Assembly (NCBI RefSeq): GCF_026626635.1 | Contig: NZ_JAPNKA010000001.1 | Location: 6,076,001-6,140,000 of the forward strand | Length of the DNA stretch: 64,000 nucleotides | Direction of reading: 5' to 3' | DNA from: Archangium lansingense | GTDB taxonomy: Bacteria; Myxococcota; Myxococcia; Myxococcales; Myxococcaceae | Shown here: positions 63,906 through 64,000 of the stretch, one piece after another | Numbering within the stretch: the stretch's first letter is position 1 | Layout of the letters: each line of letters opens with the position of its first letter | Notes under the pieces: model-generated | Told to the model about the DNA's origin: nothing | The model's database searches: none | What the model saw: only the letters and a program-made list of their open reading frames with translations | Position numbers and translations under genes: made by a program

Positions 63906-64000
63906 ATGAGCGACGCGCGAGTTCTTCACTTCTTCGGCGGCAAGGGCGGGGTGGGCAAGACCACGCTCGCGGCAGCGTATGCGCTGCGGCTCGCGGATGA
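63906..64000 (+). CDS. ArsA/GET3-like ATPase (partial, 5' end only)
   Basis: The ATG at 63906 has AAGGAAGG ~10 nt upstream and encodes MSDARVLHFFGGKGGVGKTT. The deviant Walker A motif KGGVGKTT, preceded by VLHFFGG, is typical of ArsA/GET3 and related MinD-type ATPases. Only 31 codons are in the window. In myxobacteria, proteins with this opening are usually anion-transporting ATPase homologues, but the rest is needed to decide. Confidence 0.8.
   Translation, partial: MSDARVLHFFGGKGGVGKTTLAAAYALRLAD

Overview
The window looks like a chromosomal segment of a myxobacterium, most likely suborder Cystobacterineae. It is very GC-rich, with GTG starts and little intergenic DNA. It carries giant modular PKS genes, an AgmX/PglI-type GYF-TonB protein, a PrkA kinase, a Cys-rich lipoprotein and an NtrC-type regulator. 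The species cannot be named from the sequence alone.

Positions 1-29461 hold the 3' end of a cis-AT type I PKS/NRPS assembly line, entered in the middle of an AT domain. Four genes on the + strand are coupled by 1-nt gaps or ATGA overlaps. They encode AT(partial)-DH-KR-ACP; then three modules KS-AT-DH-KR-ACP, KS-AT-KR-ACP and KS-AT-DH-KR-ACP; then KS-AT-DH-(ER remnant)-KR-ACP; then C-A-PCP-Re. The A-domain code reads DLFNNALTYK (alanine) and the chain is released by a reductase, so the predicted end is an alaninol amide. Reading the modules backwards gives a conjugated polyenamide with one A-type KR (Z-alkene) in the third-last PKS module. This is the pattern expected for the myxalamid/phenalamide family (inference). 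The starter end lies outside the window.

Positions 29462-45227 are ordinary chromosome. There is a LysR-flavoprotein-GNAT operon divergent from a zinc alcohol dehydrogenase, a LamG membrane protein, a TetR regulator, a P1 (DmpA-like) peptidase, a 36-codon basic protein, an AI-2E family permease, an outer-membrane-like protein and a NarL-type two-component pair. At 43380 a compact sulfur-carrier/ubiquitin-like locus begins: an active E1 (ThiF/MoeB), a TusA-like protein, a GG-ending ubiquitin-fold protein, an eroded second E1, a JAMM peptidase (45349) and then an APS kinase with a histone-H1-like tail. This is the most unusual gene set outside the PKS cluster.

Positions 46880-64000 contain larE, a helically phased TGATCC array upstream of a tiny ribbon-helix-helix gene, truA, the GYF/TonB-like protein, a conserved hypothetical, clpX, a DUF559 endonuclease enclosed by inverted palindromic repeats, a lidless Hsp70, a 907-aa Cys-rich lipoprotein, prkA, a lipoprotein trypsin-like protease, dCMP deaminase, an H-box-only kinase relic paired with an NtrC-type regulator, and the start of an ArsA/GET3-like ATPase. 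No rRNA, tRNA, CRISPR array or insertion sequence was found.
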